Assembly: GCA_002309255.1 (NCBI GenBank) | Contig: DBXI01000057.1 | Coordinates: forward strand, 20,569-31,792 | Length of the DNA: 11,224 nucleotides | Direction of reading: 5' to 3' | Origin: Bacteroidales bacterium UBA1216 | GTDB taxonomy: Bacteria; Bacteroidota; Bacteroidia; Bacteroidales; Paludibacteraceae | Shown here: positions 1 to 5,646 of the stretch, piece after piece | Position numbering within the stretch: the stretch's first letter is position 1 | How the letters are laid out: each line of letters opens with the position of its first letter | Made by a program: the position numbers and the translations under genes | The notes under the pieces: model-generated | Told to the model about the DNA's origin: nothing | Database searches by the model: none | The model's input: only the letters and a program-made list of their open reading frames with translations

Positions 1-20
1 ATGAAAAGAACTTTCTTCAT
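1..20 (-). CDS. 5' end of a minus-strand gene, product unknown (partial)
   Basis: On the minus strand an ATG at 20-18 opens a frame reading M-K-K-V-L-F before the window ends. An A-rich stretch (AACAAAA) lies directly upstream, as is common at Bacteroidota starts. Lys-Lys followed by hydrophobic residues resembles the start of a signal peptide or membrane segment, but seven codons cannot identify a product. A candidate minus-strand promoter lies about 107 nt upstream (127-158), which makes a real gene more plausible. The call rests on that promoter and the start context only; it could be a chance ATG. Confidence 0.4.
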
Positions 21-126
21 TTTTGTTAGGATTAAATGTGTTAAACTATAGTTGTTAATTGTGCACAATGCCATCTATTTTGTCATTTTTTGGGAAAAAA
101 ATATCATTTTTCACAAAATAACGCAA

Positions 127-158
127 CAAAGTTAGCATAATTTTTGCATATATCCAAA
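127..158 (-). promoter_or_regulatory. candidate minus-strand promoter (TTTGG - 19 nt - TAACTTTG)
   Basis: Read on the minus strand, TAACTTTG (134-127) matches the Bacteroidota -7 element TAnnTTTG exactly. TTTGG (158-154) lies 19 nt upstream and matches the -33 element TTTGC at four of five positions. It would drive the partial gene at the left edge with a leader of roughly 100 nt. It overlaps the plus-strand promoter of the PASTA gene, so the two may compete for RNA polymerase. Confidence 0.45.
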
Positions 159-174
159 AAAAGTTGTAACTTTG
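143..174 (+). promoter_or_regulatory. promoter of the PASTA-rluD-porX unit (TTTGC - 19 nt - TAACTTTG)
   Basis: TTTGC at 143-147 and TAACTTTG at 167-174 match the Bacteroidota housekeeping sigma consensus with 19-nt spacing. Transcription would start near 180, leaving a leader of only about 15 nt before the ATG at 195. No other good promoter is visible up to the end of the plus-strand gene at 4778, so it probably serves all four genes. Confidence 0.7.
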
Positions 175-194
175 TAGCAATTTTCTAAAAAAAA

Positions 195-1016
195 ATGAAA
201 GATAAACCACAAAAGTCGATGTCGGCGACAAGATTTGTCGCAATTAATCTATTGGCAGCAGTAGTTGCTGTGATTGCGCTACTGATGATAGCAATAGGTT
301 GGCTAAAGGGATATACGAAGCATGGCAAGGAGGTAGTTATCCCAGCCGTGACAGGAATGACTCAACAAGAGGCGGAGATCGTGCTTCGCGCGAATGAGTT
401 GTATCTGGTGATTGTTGACTCCACGTATTCCGACAAGGCTCCTTTGGGTACCGTAGTGGAGCAGACCCCTCCGGCTGAATCACACGCCAAGCCTGACCGT
501 CCGGTATATGTTGTTATGAATGCGCGCACGCGCAGGATGATACCTCTGCCTGAACTACACGATGTATCGTACCGCCAGGCTGACGCTACCTTGCGATCGC
601 TGGGTTTGAAGGTAAGCAATGTGCTGTATGAGCCATCGCTCTACCCTGACAATGTGCTGGATGTGCGTGACGGGACAACGAGCCTGGAAGCCGGTACACG
701 TCTGCCGGAGGGATCAGGCGTGACGCTGGTGATTGGGCGCAAGCAAGGCAACAAGATGGTAACTGTGCCGGCTCTATTAGGTATGTCACTCAGTCAGGCT
801 CGCTCCAAACTACTTAGCATCGGATTGACCATAGGTGCGTACACCTACGACGAAGAACCCACGCCGGAGACGCTGGAAGAGTATATCATCTACCGCCAGT
901 CGCCTACCGAAGGCGCAGCACTGCAGGAAGGCTCAACGGTGAACATCATGTTATCCACCAATCTGGAGCGCGCGATCACTACTGATGATTCGCAGAGCGA
1001 GGAGAAATTCTTCTAA
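195..1016 (+). CDS. membrane-anchored PASTA-domain protein
   Basis: A 273-residue protein with a short basic cytoplasmic tail, one membrane segment (about residues 13-36) and a periplasmic part made of three PASTA repeats at about 46-108, 114-180 and 188-254. Each shows the usual pattern: a V-I/L-P entry, a helix with the A..L...G-L core, and a strand ending before the next repeat (for example VPALLGMSLSQARSKLL at 190-206). PASTA domains are known to bind peptidoglycan fragments or penicillin-binding proteins when attached to Ser/Thr kinases or PBPs. Here there is no kinase or transpeptidase domain, so a role as a cell-wall sensor or scaffold is inference. The C-terminal tail (about 255-273) is acidic and probably disordered. 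The ATG at 195 lies about 20 nt behind a good promoter, which supports the start. It is followed after 22 nt by rluD. Confidence 0.85.
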   Translation: MKDKPQKSMSATRFVAINLLAAVVAVIALLMIAIGWLKGYTKHGKEVVIPAVTGMTQQEAEIVLRANELYLVIVDSTYSDKAPLGTVVEQTPPAESHAKPDRPVYVVMNARTRRMIPLPELHDVSYRQADATLRSLGLKVSNVLYEPSLYPDNVLDVRDGTTSLEAGTRLPEGSGVTLVIGRKQGNKMVTVPALLGMSLSQARSKLLSIGLTIGAYTYDEEPTPETLEEYIIYRQSPTEGAALQEGSTVNIMLSTNLERAITTDDSQSEEKFF

Positions 1017-1018
1017 AA

Positions 1019-1046
1019 TGAAAGGTGAAAATTGAAAGGTGAAAGA
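1019..1046 (+). repeat. 14-nt tandem repeat at the PASTA/rluD junction
   Basis: TGAAAGGTGAAAAT at 1019-1032 is followed at once by TGAAAGGTGAAAGA at 1033-1046. The two copies fill the intergenic gap and run over the GTG start proposed for rluD. An ATG at 1018 opens a five-codon frame (ATG AAA GGT GAA AAT TGA) that ends inside the repeat. Related TGAAAGG and CTGAT motifs recur at other junctions of the same operon. Confidence 0.6.
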
Positions 1047-2121
1047 GGAACAGGGACATATGGTTGAGGCGGAGGAGCAGGACGAGTTGTTCGTGCGCTT
1101 TGAATGCGTGGTGGACAAGGGACAGACGCCTGTGCGTGTGGACAAGTACCTGGCGGAGCATATACCGGGTACGTCGCGCAGCCGCGTGCAAGCTGCAGCA
1201 GACAGCGGGCAGGTGCTCGTCAACGCCAAGGCGGTGAGCAGCAGCTACAAGATCAAGCCCAGCGAGACGATACAGGTGCTCCTCAACCATGAGCCGGAGG
1301 ACTTCACCATACGGCCGGAGAATATCCCTCTGGATATAGTATATGAGGACGAAGACTTGCTGGTTGTCAACAAGCCAGCCGGTTTGGTTGTGCACCCCGG
1401 TCACGGCAACTACGAACACACCCTACTGCACGCACTGGCGTGGCACTTTGAGGAAGATTCAAAGATTTCAAGATCTCAAGATTTCAAGATTGATGTCAAT
1501 GATCCGAACATAGGATTGGTGCACCGCATCGACAAGGATACATCGGGTCTGCTGCTGATTGCGAAGACCGCTGAGGCGAAAACGAAACTCGGCTTGCAGT
1601 TCTTCAACCACACGACGGAGCGCACCTACAATGCGCTGGTGTGGGGCACGTTTGACGAGGATGAGGGTACGATAGACGGTGCCTTGGCGCGCGACAATCG
1701 CGACCGAACGATCTACCGCGTCTATTCATTGGAGGACAACCCGCTGGCCAAGACGGCCGTGACGCACTACCGCGTGCTGGAGCGTTACCCGTATGTGACG
1801 CTCGTGGAGTGCAGACTGGAGACCGGCCGAACGCACCAAATACGCGTGCACATGGCACATATTGGTCACCCGCTGTTTGCCGATGAGAAGTACGGCGGCA
1901 CGGTCATCCGGAAAGGATTGCGCACGCAGAAGTATGCACAGTATATACAGAACTGCTTTGCCTTGTGCCCGCGCCAGGTGCTGCATGCCAAGACGCTGGG
2001 GTTCACGCATCCGCGGACAGGCGAGCGCATGCATTTCGACAGCCCGTGGGCACCCGACTTTGCAGCGGTGATCGAGAAGTGGCGCAACTATCAGATGAAC
2101 ACGCTGAATACTGATAACTGA
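1039..2121 (+). CDS. rluD: 23S rRNA pseudouridine synthase, RluD family
   Basis: A 360-residue RluA/RluD-family enzyme that isomerises uridines to pseudouridine in helix 69 of 23S rRNA, if it follows the E. coli RluD precedent. An N-terminal S4 RNA-binding domain covers about residues 32-80. The catalytic domain carries the signature HRIDKDTSG at 162-170, with D165 as the expected catalytic aspartate, and the conserved LETGRTHQIRVHMAH block near 260. Starts: GTG at 1039 gives the longest frame; ATG at 1060 (MVEAEEQDEL) is equally plausible because the GTG lies inside a tandem repeat. Two parts look repeat-derived: an insert at about residues 139-151 made of 8-nt tandem units, and the last residues (NTLNTDN), which continue into CTGATAACTGA-type intergenic repeat. 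Both leave the catalytic core intact. porX starts 22 nt downstream. Confidence 0.93.
   Translation: MKEEQGHMVEAEEQDELFVRFECVVDKGQTPVRVDKYLAEHIPGTSRSRVQAAADSGQVLVNAKAVSSSYKIKPSETIQVLLNHEPEDFTIRPENIPLDIVYEDEDLLVVNKPAGLVVHPGHGNYEHTLLHALAWHFEEDSKISRSQDFKIDVNDPNIGLVHRIDKDTSGLLLIAKTAEAKTKLGLQFFNHTTERTYNALVWGTFDEDEGTIDGALARDNRDRTIYRVYSLEDNPLAKTAVTHYRVLERYPYVTLVECRLETGRTHQIRVHMAHIGHPLFADEKYGGTVIRKGLRTQKYAQYIQNCFALCPRQVLHAKTLGFTHPRTGERMHFDSPWAPDFAAVIEKWRNYQMNTLNTDN
1454..1493 (+). repeat. 8-nt tandem repeat inside rluD
   Basis: Five successive 8-nt units share the core AAGATT (one unit AAGATC), with consensus AAGATTTC, and cover 40 nt. They encode about residues 139-151 of RluD (E-D-S-K-I-S-R-S-Q-D-F-K-I), immediately before the conserved DVNDPNIGLVHRIDKD block. 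This stretch has the composition of the repeats between genes rather than of the enzyme core. Confidence 0.7.
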
Positions 2122-2143
2122 TTTCTGAAAACTGATAACAAGT

Positions 2144-3682
2144 ATGAATACGATTGTTTGGGCGGATGACGAGATTGACTTGCTGAAGCCGTATATCATT
2201 TATTTGTCGAGTAAGGGTTATGAGGTTGTACCTGCCATGAGCGGTCAGGACGCTATCGATATATGCAAGCAGCGTGCTGTGGATATTGTCTTTCTGGACG
2301 AGCAGATGCCGGGCTTGTCGGGTATCGAGACGTTGCAGATACTCAAAGAGGCGCACCCCGAACTGCCGGTGGTGATGATCACCAAGTCGGAGGAAGAGCG
2401 GATCATGGAGCAGGCTATTGGTCAACAGATCGCCGACTACTTGATCAAGCCGGTTAATCCGAGTCAAATACTGATGTGCCTAAAGAAGCATGTTCACAGC
2501 AAGCAAATAGTGGAGGAGCATACGAACGCCAACTACCGTCAGGAGTTCTCGGATATCACCTACATGATCAATACCGCCCGCACGTTCGACGAGTTTGCGG
2601 CTATCGAGCGCACACTGACGCAGTGGGAACTCAAGCTGCAAGACGCCAACTCGGCGATGGCCGAACTGCTGACAATGCAGCGCAAAGAGGCAAATGCCGC
2701 CTTCGCTAAGTTCATCCGACAGAACTACGAGCAATGGTTTGACAAGCCTGACGGCCGACCGATGATGAGCCCCGATGTGTTCAAGAAAGCTGTGTTCCCG
2801 TTGCTGGATGAGGAGAAGAAAGTGTTTGTGGTAGTGGTGGATAACTTCCGCTACTCGCAGTGGAAGACCATCCAGCCGCTGCTGGCGGAGTTCTTCACGG
2901 TGCAGGACGAGCAACTGTATTCGGCTATCCTGCCCACCGCTACGCAGTACGCCCGCAATGCCATCTTTGCCGGGCTGATGCCGCTACAGATACAGAAGCA
3001 GTACCCCGAGTACTGGGTGGAGGAAGGTGACGAGGAGACGAAGAACAAGTTTGAGAAAGAGCTGGTGGGCACCATGCTGCAGCGTTTCCGCCGGCATGAC
3101 ACCTACACCTACTACAAGATCAACGAGTCGGACTTCTGCGAGAAGATCATCCGCCAGCTCAAGTCGCTGCAGACGCCGCTGAACATAGCCGTAGTGAACT
3201 TCATCGATATGCTTTCGCACTCGCGCACCGATTCAAAGATGATGCGCGAGTTGGCGCCCGATGAGGCAGCTTACCACAGCCTGACACTCTCCTGGTTCAA
3301 GCACTCGCCTATTCTGGAGTTCTTCCGTCAGGTGGCTGCCTTAGGCTACGAGGTGATCCTGACCACCGACCATGGCACGATCCGCGTGGCTGAACCGGTG
3401 CAGATCATAGCGGACAAGAACACGAACACCAACCTCCGTTACAAGGTGGGCAAGTCGCTGTCGTTCCAGAGCAGGAACATCTTCGAGATAGCCCGTCCGG
3501 AGAAGGTGGGTCTGCCGGCACCGAACCTGAGCAGCACCTACGCGTTCTGCACCGGTACGGATTTCTTCGGCTACCCGAATAACTTCAACTATTACGCCCA
3601 GTACTACCGTGATACTTTCCAGCACGGCGGTATATCGATGGAGGAGATGATTATCCCGCTGGTGCACCTGCAGCCGAAGTGA
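2144..3682 (+). CDS. porX: PorX-type response regulator with alkaline-phosphatase-superfamily effector domain
   Basis: A 512-residue, two-part protein close to the length of PorX of Porphyromonas gingivalis. Residues 1-115 form a receiver domain with acidic D8/D9, phospho-acceptor D52 (IVFLDEQMPG), T80 and K102. A helical linker (about 120-215) leads to a PglZ/alkaline-phosphatase-superfamily domain. Its expected metal-site residues are all visible: D233 (VVVDNFRY), Thr in LPTATQYAR (262-270), D355 and H359 (NFIDMLSH), D409-H410 (TTDHG) and H494 (QHGG). In P. gingivalis and Flavobacterium, PorX pairs with histidine kinase PorY and sigma factor SigP to control type IX secretion, and its effector domain has been reported as a zinc-dependent phosphodiesterase acting on oligonucleotides. 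Neither porY nor sigP is in the window, so a type IX role here is inference. The intact active site suggests it is enzymatically competent. Confidence 0.92.
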   Translation: MNTIVWADDEIDLLKPYIIYLSSKGYEVVPAMSGQDAIDICKQRAVDIVFLDEQMPGLSGIETLQILKEAHPELPVVMITKSEEERIMEQAIGQQIADYLIKPVNPSQILMCLKKHVHSKQIVEEHTNANYRQEFSDITYMINTARTFDEFAAIERTLTQWELKLQDANSAMAELLTMQRKEANAAFAKFIRQNYEQWFDKPDGRPMMSPDVFKKAVFPLLDEEKKVFVVVVDNFRYSQWKTIQPLLAEFFTVQDEQLYSAILPTATQYARNAIFAGLMPLQIQKQYPEYWVEEGDEETKNKFEKELVGTMLQRFRRHDTYTYYKINESDFCEKIIRQLKSLQTPLNIAVVNFIDMLSHSRTDSKMMRELAPDEAAYHSLTLSWFKHSPILEFFRQVAALGYEVILTTDHGTIRVAEPVQIIADKNTNTNLRYKVGKSLSFQSRNIFEIARPEKVGLPAPNLSSTYAFCTGTDFFGYPNNFNYYAQYYRDTFQHGGISMEEMIIPLVHLQPK

Positions 3683-3690
3683 AAGGAGAA

Positions 3691-3723
3691 ATGTATCAGC
3701 CAATATTGGCTGATGAAAACTGA
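3691..3723 (+). other. possible 10-codon leader ORF (MYQPILADEN) between porX and the next gene
   Basis: ATG at 3691 opens a ten-codon frame ending at TGA 3721-3723, six nt before the GTG start at 3729. AAGGAG at 3683-3688 looks like a Shine-Dalgarno site, but it is only 2 nt from the ATG and such sites are little used in Bacteroidota. The frame contains a perfect 20-bp palindrome (3695-3714). It could be a leader peptide whose translation affects the hairpin, or chance. Confidence 0.25.
3695..3714. repeat. perfect 20-bp palindrome
   Basis: ATCAGCCAATATTGGCTGAT equals its own reverse complement. It lies in the 46-nt gap between porX and the exonuclease/phosphatase-family gene. As RNA it could fold into a hairpin of about 8 bp with a small AT loop. 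No U-tract follows, so it is not a normal terminator. It could be a protein-binding operator, a processing site that separates porX mRNA from the downstream gene, or chance. Confidence 0.6.
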
Positions 3724-3728
3724 GAAAG

Positions 3729-4778
3729 GTGATAATACTTATACTGCATATACTGGTTAGTCTGTGTCTGCTGACGGCAGTGGCGTCGGTGTATATACCG
3801 TACTCCGCACTACCGATACCCGTGTGGTTCGGTTTGGCGTTCGAGTGGCTGGTGGTAGCCGAAGTAGTGACAGCATTGCTCTTGCTGTTCACAAAGCGCC
3901 GCCGTTGGGTGTGGTTGGGGCTGACTGTACTACTACTATCGGCTACACCGATCAGTTATACTGTTTCGCATGGGGCGCTCTTCTTCCCCAAGCGCGAACT
4001 GCCGCACTCATTCACACTGATGCAGTACAACGTTTTCTATCTGGATAACGCCCGCAAAGCCAAGCAGAACAGGGTGATACAGTATATCCTGCGGACGAAG
4101 CCGGACATCGTTTGCATGCAGGAGGTGAGGCTATACAAATCCCAAAAACTCCTCTCGCTACCGGAGTTACGCGAGGCTATGAAGATCTACCCCTACACGT
4201 ATTTCGACTTCAAGAGTTATAACTCCCACCACCAGAGCGGCAATGCGGTATTCAGCATGTATCCGCTTGTAGGCAAGCACACGCTGCGCTATGAGTCACG
4301 CGGAAACATCACCTCAGTGTGCGATATCATCCTGCCTACTGACACTATACGGTTGTACAATATCCACCTGGAGTCCAACCAGTTGATGCCCAAGGATCTG
4401 ACCATCGGCAGCACGACAACGCAGACCAAGTCTGCCGTCAACAGCACAACAGCCAAGTTGACCAAAGCCTCGGAGCGCCGCATCCAACAGGCACGCATCG
4501 TTCATGACGATGCCGAGCGTTCGCCACATCCTGTACTTCTGGTGGGAGACATGAATACTACCCCCGTCTCGCACACCTATCGTGTGCTGCAGAGCGGGCT
4601 AAGAGATGCTTTTCTGGAATCATCCAACTGGGAACTTGGGCACACCTACGAGATGCATCACATTGGCGTTAGAATAGATTATATCCTGCACTCTAAGCAG
4701 CTGTCCGCTTCCGACCTGGAGGTGCCGCATGTCGATTACTCCGATCACTATCCGGTGATCACCACTATCCACTATTGA
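3729..4778 (+). CDS. endonuclease/exonuclease/phosphatase family protein, membrane-anchored
   Basis: A 349-residue protein. Three predicted membrane segments (about 2-22, 34-54, 59-79) anchor a catalytic domain of the EEP (DNase I-like) superfamily from about residue 95. The family's metal and catalytic residues are visible in order: N101 (MQYNVFYL), E132 (MQEV), H213 (NIHLES), D274 and N276 (LVGDMNTTP), D317 (IDYIL) and D339-H340 (SDHYP). A polar Ser/Thr-rich stretch of about 35 residues separates the HLES and GDMN motifs. The substrate cannot be told: EEP enzymes cut nucleic acids, phospholipids or inositol phosphates, and the anchored domain is probably outside the cytoplasm. The only in-frame start is GTG 3729, because a TGA lies in frame at 3714-3716; CTG at 3720 is less likely. 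Its stop overlaps the convergent trmO gene by 7 nt. Confidence 0.85.
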   Translation: MIILILHILVSLCLLTAVASVYIPYSALPIPVWFGLAFEWLVVAEVVTALLLLFTKRRRWVWLGLTVLLLSATPISYTVSHGALFFPKRELPHSFTLMQYNVFYLDNARKAKQNRVIQYILRTKPDIVCMQEVRLYKSQKLLSLPELREAMKIYPYTYFDFKSYNSHHQSGNAVFSMYPLVGKHTLRYESRGNITSVCDIILPTDTIRLYNIHLESNQLMPKDLTIGSTTTQTKSAVNSTTAKLTKASERRIQQARIVHDDAERSPHPVLLVGDMNTTPVSHTYRVLQSGLRDAFLESSNWELGHTYEMHHIGVRIDYILHSKQLSASDLEVPHVDYSDHYPVITTIHY

Positions 4779-5452
4779 TTCTTCGCTCGTTTTATCACCC
4801 TAATGTCGGTGATATACAACGTGTTGTCCTCCACACGGAATTGGATGTTCCACCCAGCGTAATCTATACCGTAGATGCGCTCGGGTGCATCATGGTAGGC
4901 CGGTCGCGGATCTTGTTCGAGTATCTCTTGCAGTTCTTGTTTTGGTAGTTCTTGCGGTAGTTGTTCCGGCCAGATGACCTGCAGCATACGTCTGGGCGTG
5001 GTATCCACAAATCCATTGCGCGCATCGGGGTGGCTGTCGCAATAACTAAGGTACGGTTTGATGTCATAGATAGGTGTGCCGTCCTGCATGTCAGCCCCTT
5101 CCACGATGAGTACTGCTCCTTCGGTTGGTGAGTGCTCTACCGCCACCAGTCGCACAGAGGTCAGACCTAAGGGATTAGGGCGATAGGGCGAACGCGTAGC
5201 AAAGACACCCACACGTGTGTTGCCGCCCAGGCGCGGCGGACGAACAGTGAGCGATGGCTTGTGGTCATTGGTGGCATGAAAGCCCCAGATAAGCCATAGG
5301 TGAGAGAACTGCTCGATGCCACGGATAGCATCATCGCTGCGGTAAGGCGGACAGAACACAATACGAGTACGCAACGCACTGTGCTCGCGTACCTGACGAG
5401 GTATACCGAACTTGTCGGTGAAACCGTTATGGGCATAAGCAACCGGATCCAT
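4772..5452 (-). CDS. trmO: tRNA (N6-threonylcarbamoyladenosine-37)-N6-methyltransferase, TrmO/TsaA family
   Basis: A 226-residue protein of the TrmO (YaeB, VirR/TsaA-like) family, close to the E. coli protein in size. TrmO transfers a methyl group from S-adenosylmethionine to t6A at position 37 of ANN-reading tRNAs. Family motifs are in order: FGIPRQ (15-20), the FSHLWLIWGFHA strand (49-60), the signature GVFATRSPYRPNPLGLTSVRL region (82-102), and DGTPIYDIKPY (124-134), followed by the smaller C-terminal domain. The ATG at 5452 places the motifs at the normal distance from the N-terminus and lies 28 nt behind a clear promoter -7 element. It points toward the plus-strand EEP gene, and the two stop codons cross over by 7 nt with no room for a separate terminator. 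Confidence 0.92.
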   Translation of the reverse strand: MDPVAYAHNGFTDKFGIPRQVREHSALRTRIVFCPPYRSDDAIRGIEQFSHLWLIWGFHATNDHKPSLTVRPPRLGGNTRVGVFATRSPYRPNPLGLTSVRLVAVEHSPTEGAVLIVEGADMQDGTPIYDIKPYLSYCDSHPDARNGFVDTTPRRMLQVIWPEQLPQELPKQELQEILEQDPRPAYHDAPERIYGIDYAGWNIQFRVEDNTLYITDIRVIKRAKNQ

Positions 5453-5479
5453 ATGCTGGTGATAGTTGGTTTACGGGTA

Positions 5480-5511
5480 CAAAGATACAACATTTTTTTG
5501 ACATATGCAAG
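5480..5511 (-). promoter_or_regulatory. trmO promoter (CTTGC - 19 nt - TATCTTTG)
   Basis: On the minus strand, CTTGC (5511-5507) and TATCTTTG (5487-5480) match the Bacteroidota -33/-7 consensus with 19-nt spacing. Transcription would start near 5473, about 20 nt before the trmO ATG. It faces away from an almost identical promoter for udk. Confidence 0.7.
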
Positions 5512-5528
5512 TAGCAAGGTGAAAAAAA

Positions 5529-5544
5529 TTACCTTTATAGGTAA
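5529..5544. promoter_or_regulatory. short dyad between the divergent trmO and udk promoters
   Basis: TTACCT (5529-5534), loop TTAT, AGGTAA (5539-5544) form a perfect 6-bp dyad. It sits between the -33 elements of the two divergent promoters, where one bound regulator could affect both. The sequence is AT-rich and the dyad short, so chance is a real alternative. Confidence 0.3.
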
Positions 5545-5549
5545 AAAAA

Positions 5550-5581
5550 CTTGCAAATATGCATTTTTTTTCGTATCTTTG
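5550..5581 (+). promoter_or_regulatory. udk promoter (CTTGC - 19 nt - TATCTTTG)
   Basis: CTTGC at 5550-5554 and TATCTTTG at 5574-5581 match the Bacteroidota consensus with 19-nt spacing. Both elements are identical to those of the divergent trmO promoter. Transcription would begin near 5588, giving a leader of about 60 nt for udk. No second promoter is obvious before 9794, so this one may also serve the downstream genes. Confidence 0.7.
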
Positions 5582-5589
5582 TATCGTCA

Positions 5590-5620
5590 TTCTGCAAAAT
5601 CGGCTAAGCCGCGTGCAGAA
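5590..5620 (+). other. hairpin at the 5' end of the udk leader RNA
   Basis: TTCTGCA (5590-5596) pairs with TGCAGAA (5614-5620). Inside, CGGC (5601-5604) pairs with GCCG (5608-5611) around a TAA loop. The structure would begin within a few nucleotides of the predicted transcription start. It is not followed by a U-tract, so it is not a terminator. A role in mRNA stability or in sensing is possible but unproven. Confidence 0.5.
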
Positions 5621-5646
5621 AAACGTTACACATAAGCCCTATATCT

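Noticed and set aside
55..243. 62-codon minus-strand ORF at the left end
   Set aside because: It crosses the strong plus promoter and the first codons of the PASTA gene and has the Phe/Lys-rich composition of translated AT-rich intergenic DNA.
979..1419. 146-codon minus-strand ORF opposite the start of rluD, and similar long ORFs opposite porX, EEP, dus and the kinase
   Set aside because: They are antisense shadows of well-supported genes with family motifs, with no promoter or recognisable domain of their own.
3696..3723. The 20-bp palindrome as a porX terminator
   Set aside because: No U-tract follows, the stem is AT-rich in the centre, and the next gene has no promoter of its own between it and the palindrome.
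4793..4814. 7-bp stem TATCACC/GGTGATA as a bidirectional terminator between EEP and trmO
   Set aside because: The loop is 8 nt, no T-run follows on either strand, and it lies inside the trmO coding region.
5300..5635. 111-codon plus-strand ORF spanning the trmO start and the udk leader
   Set aside because: It lies antisense to the conserved N-terminus of TrmO and runs through both divergent promoters and the leader hairpin.
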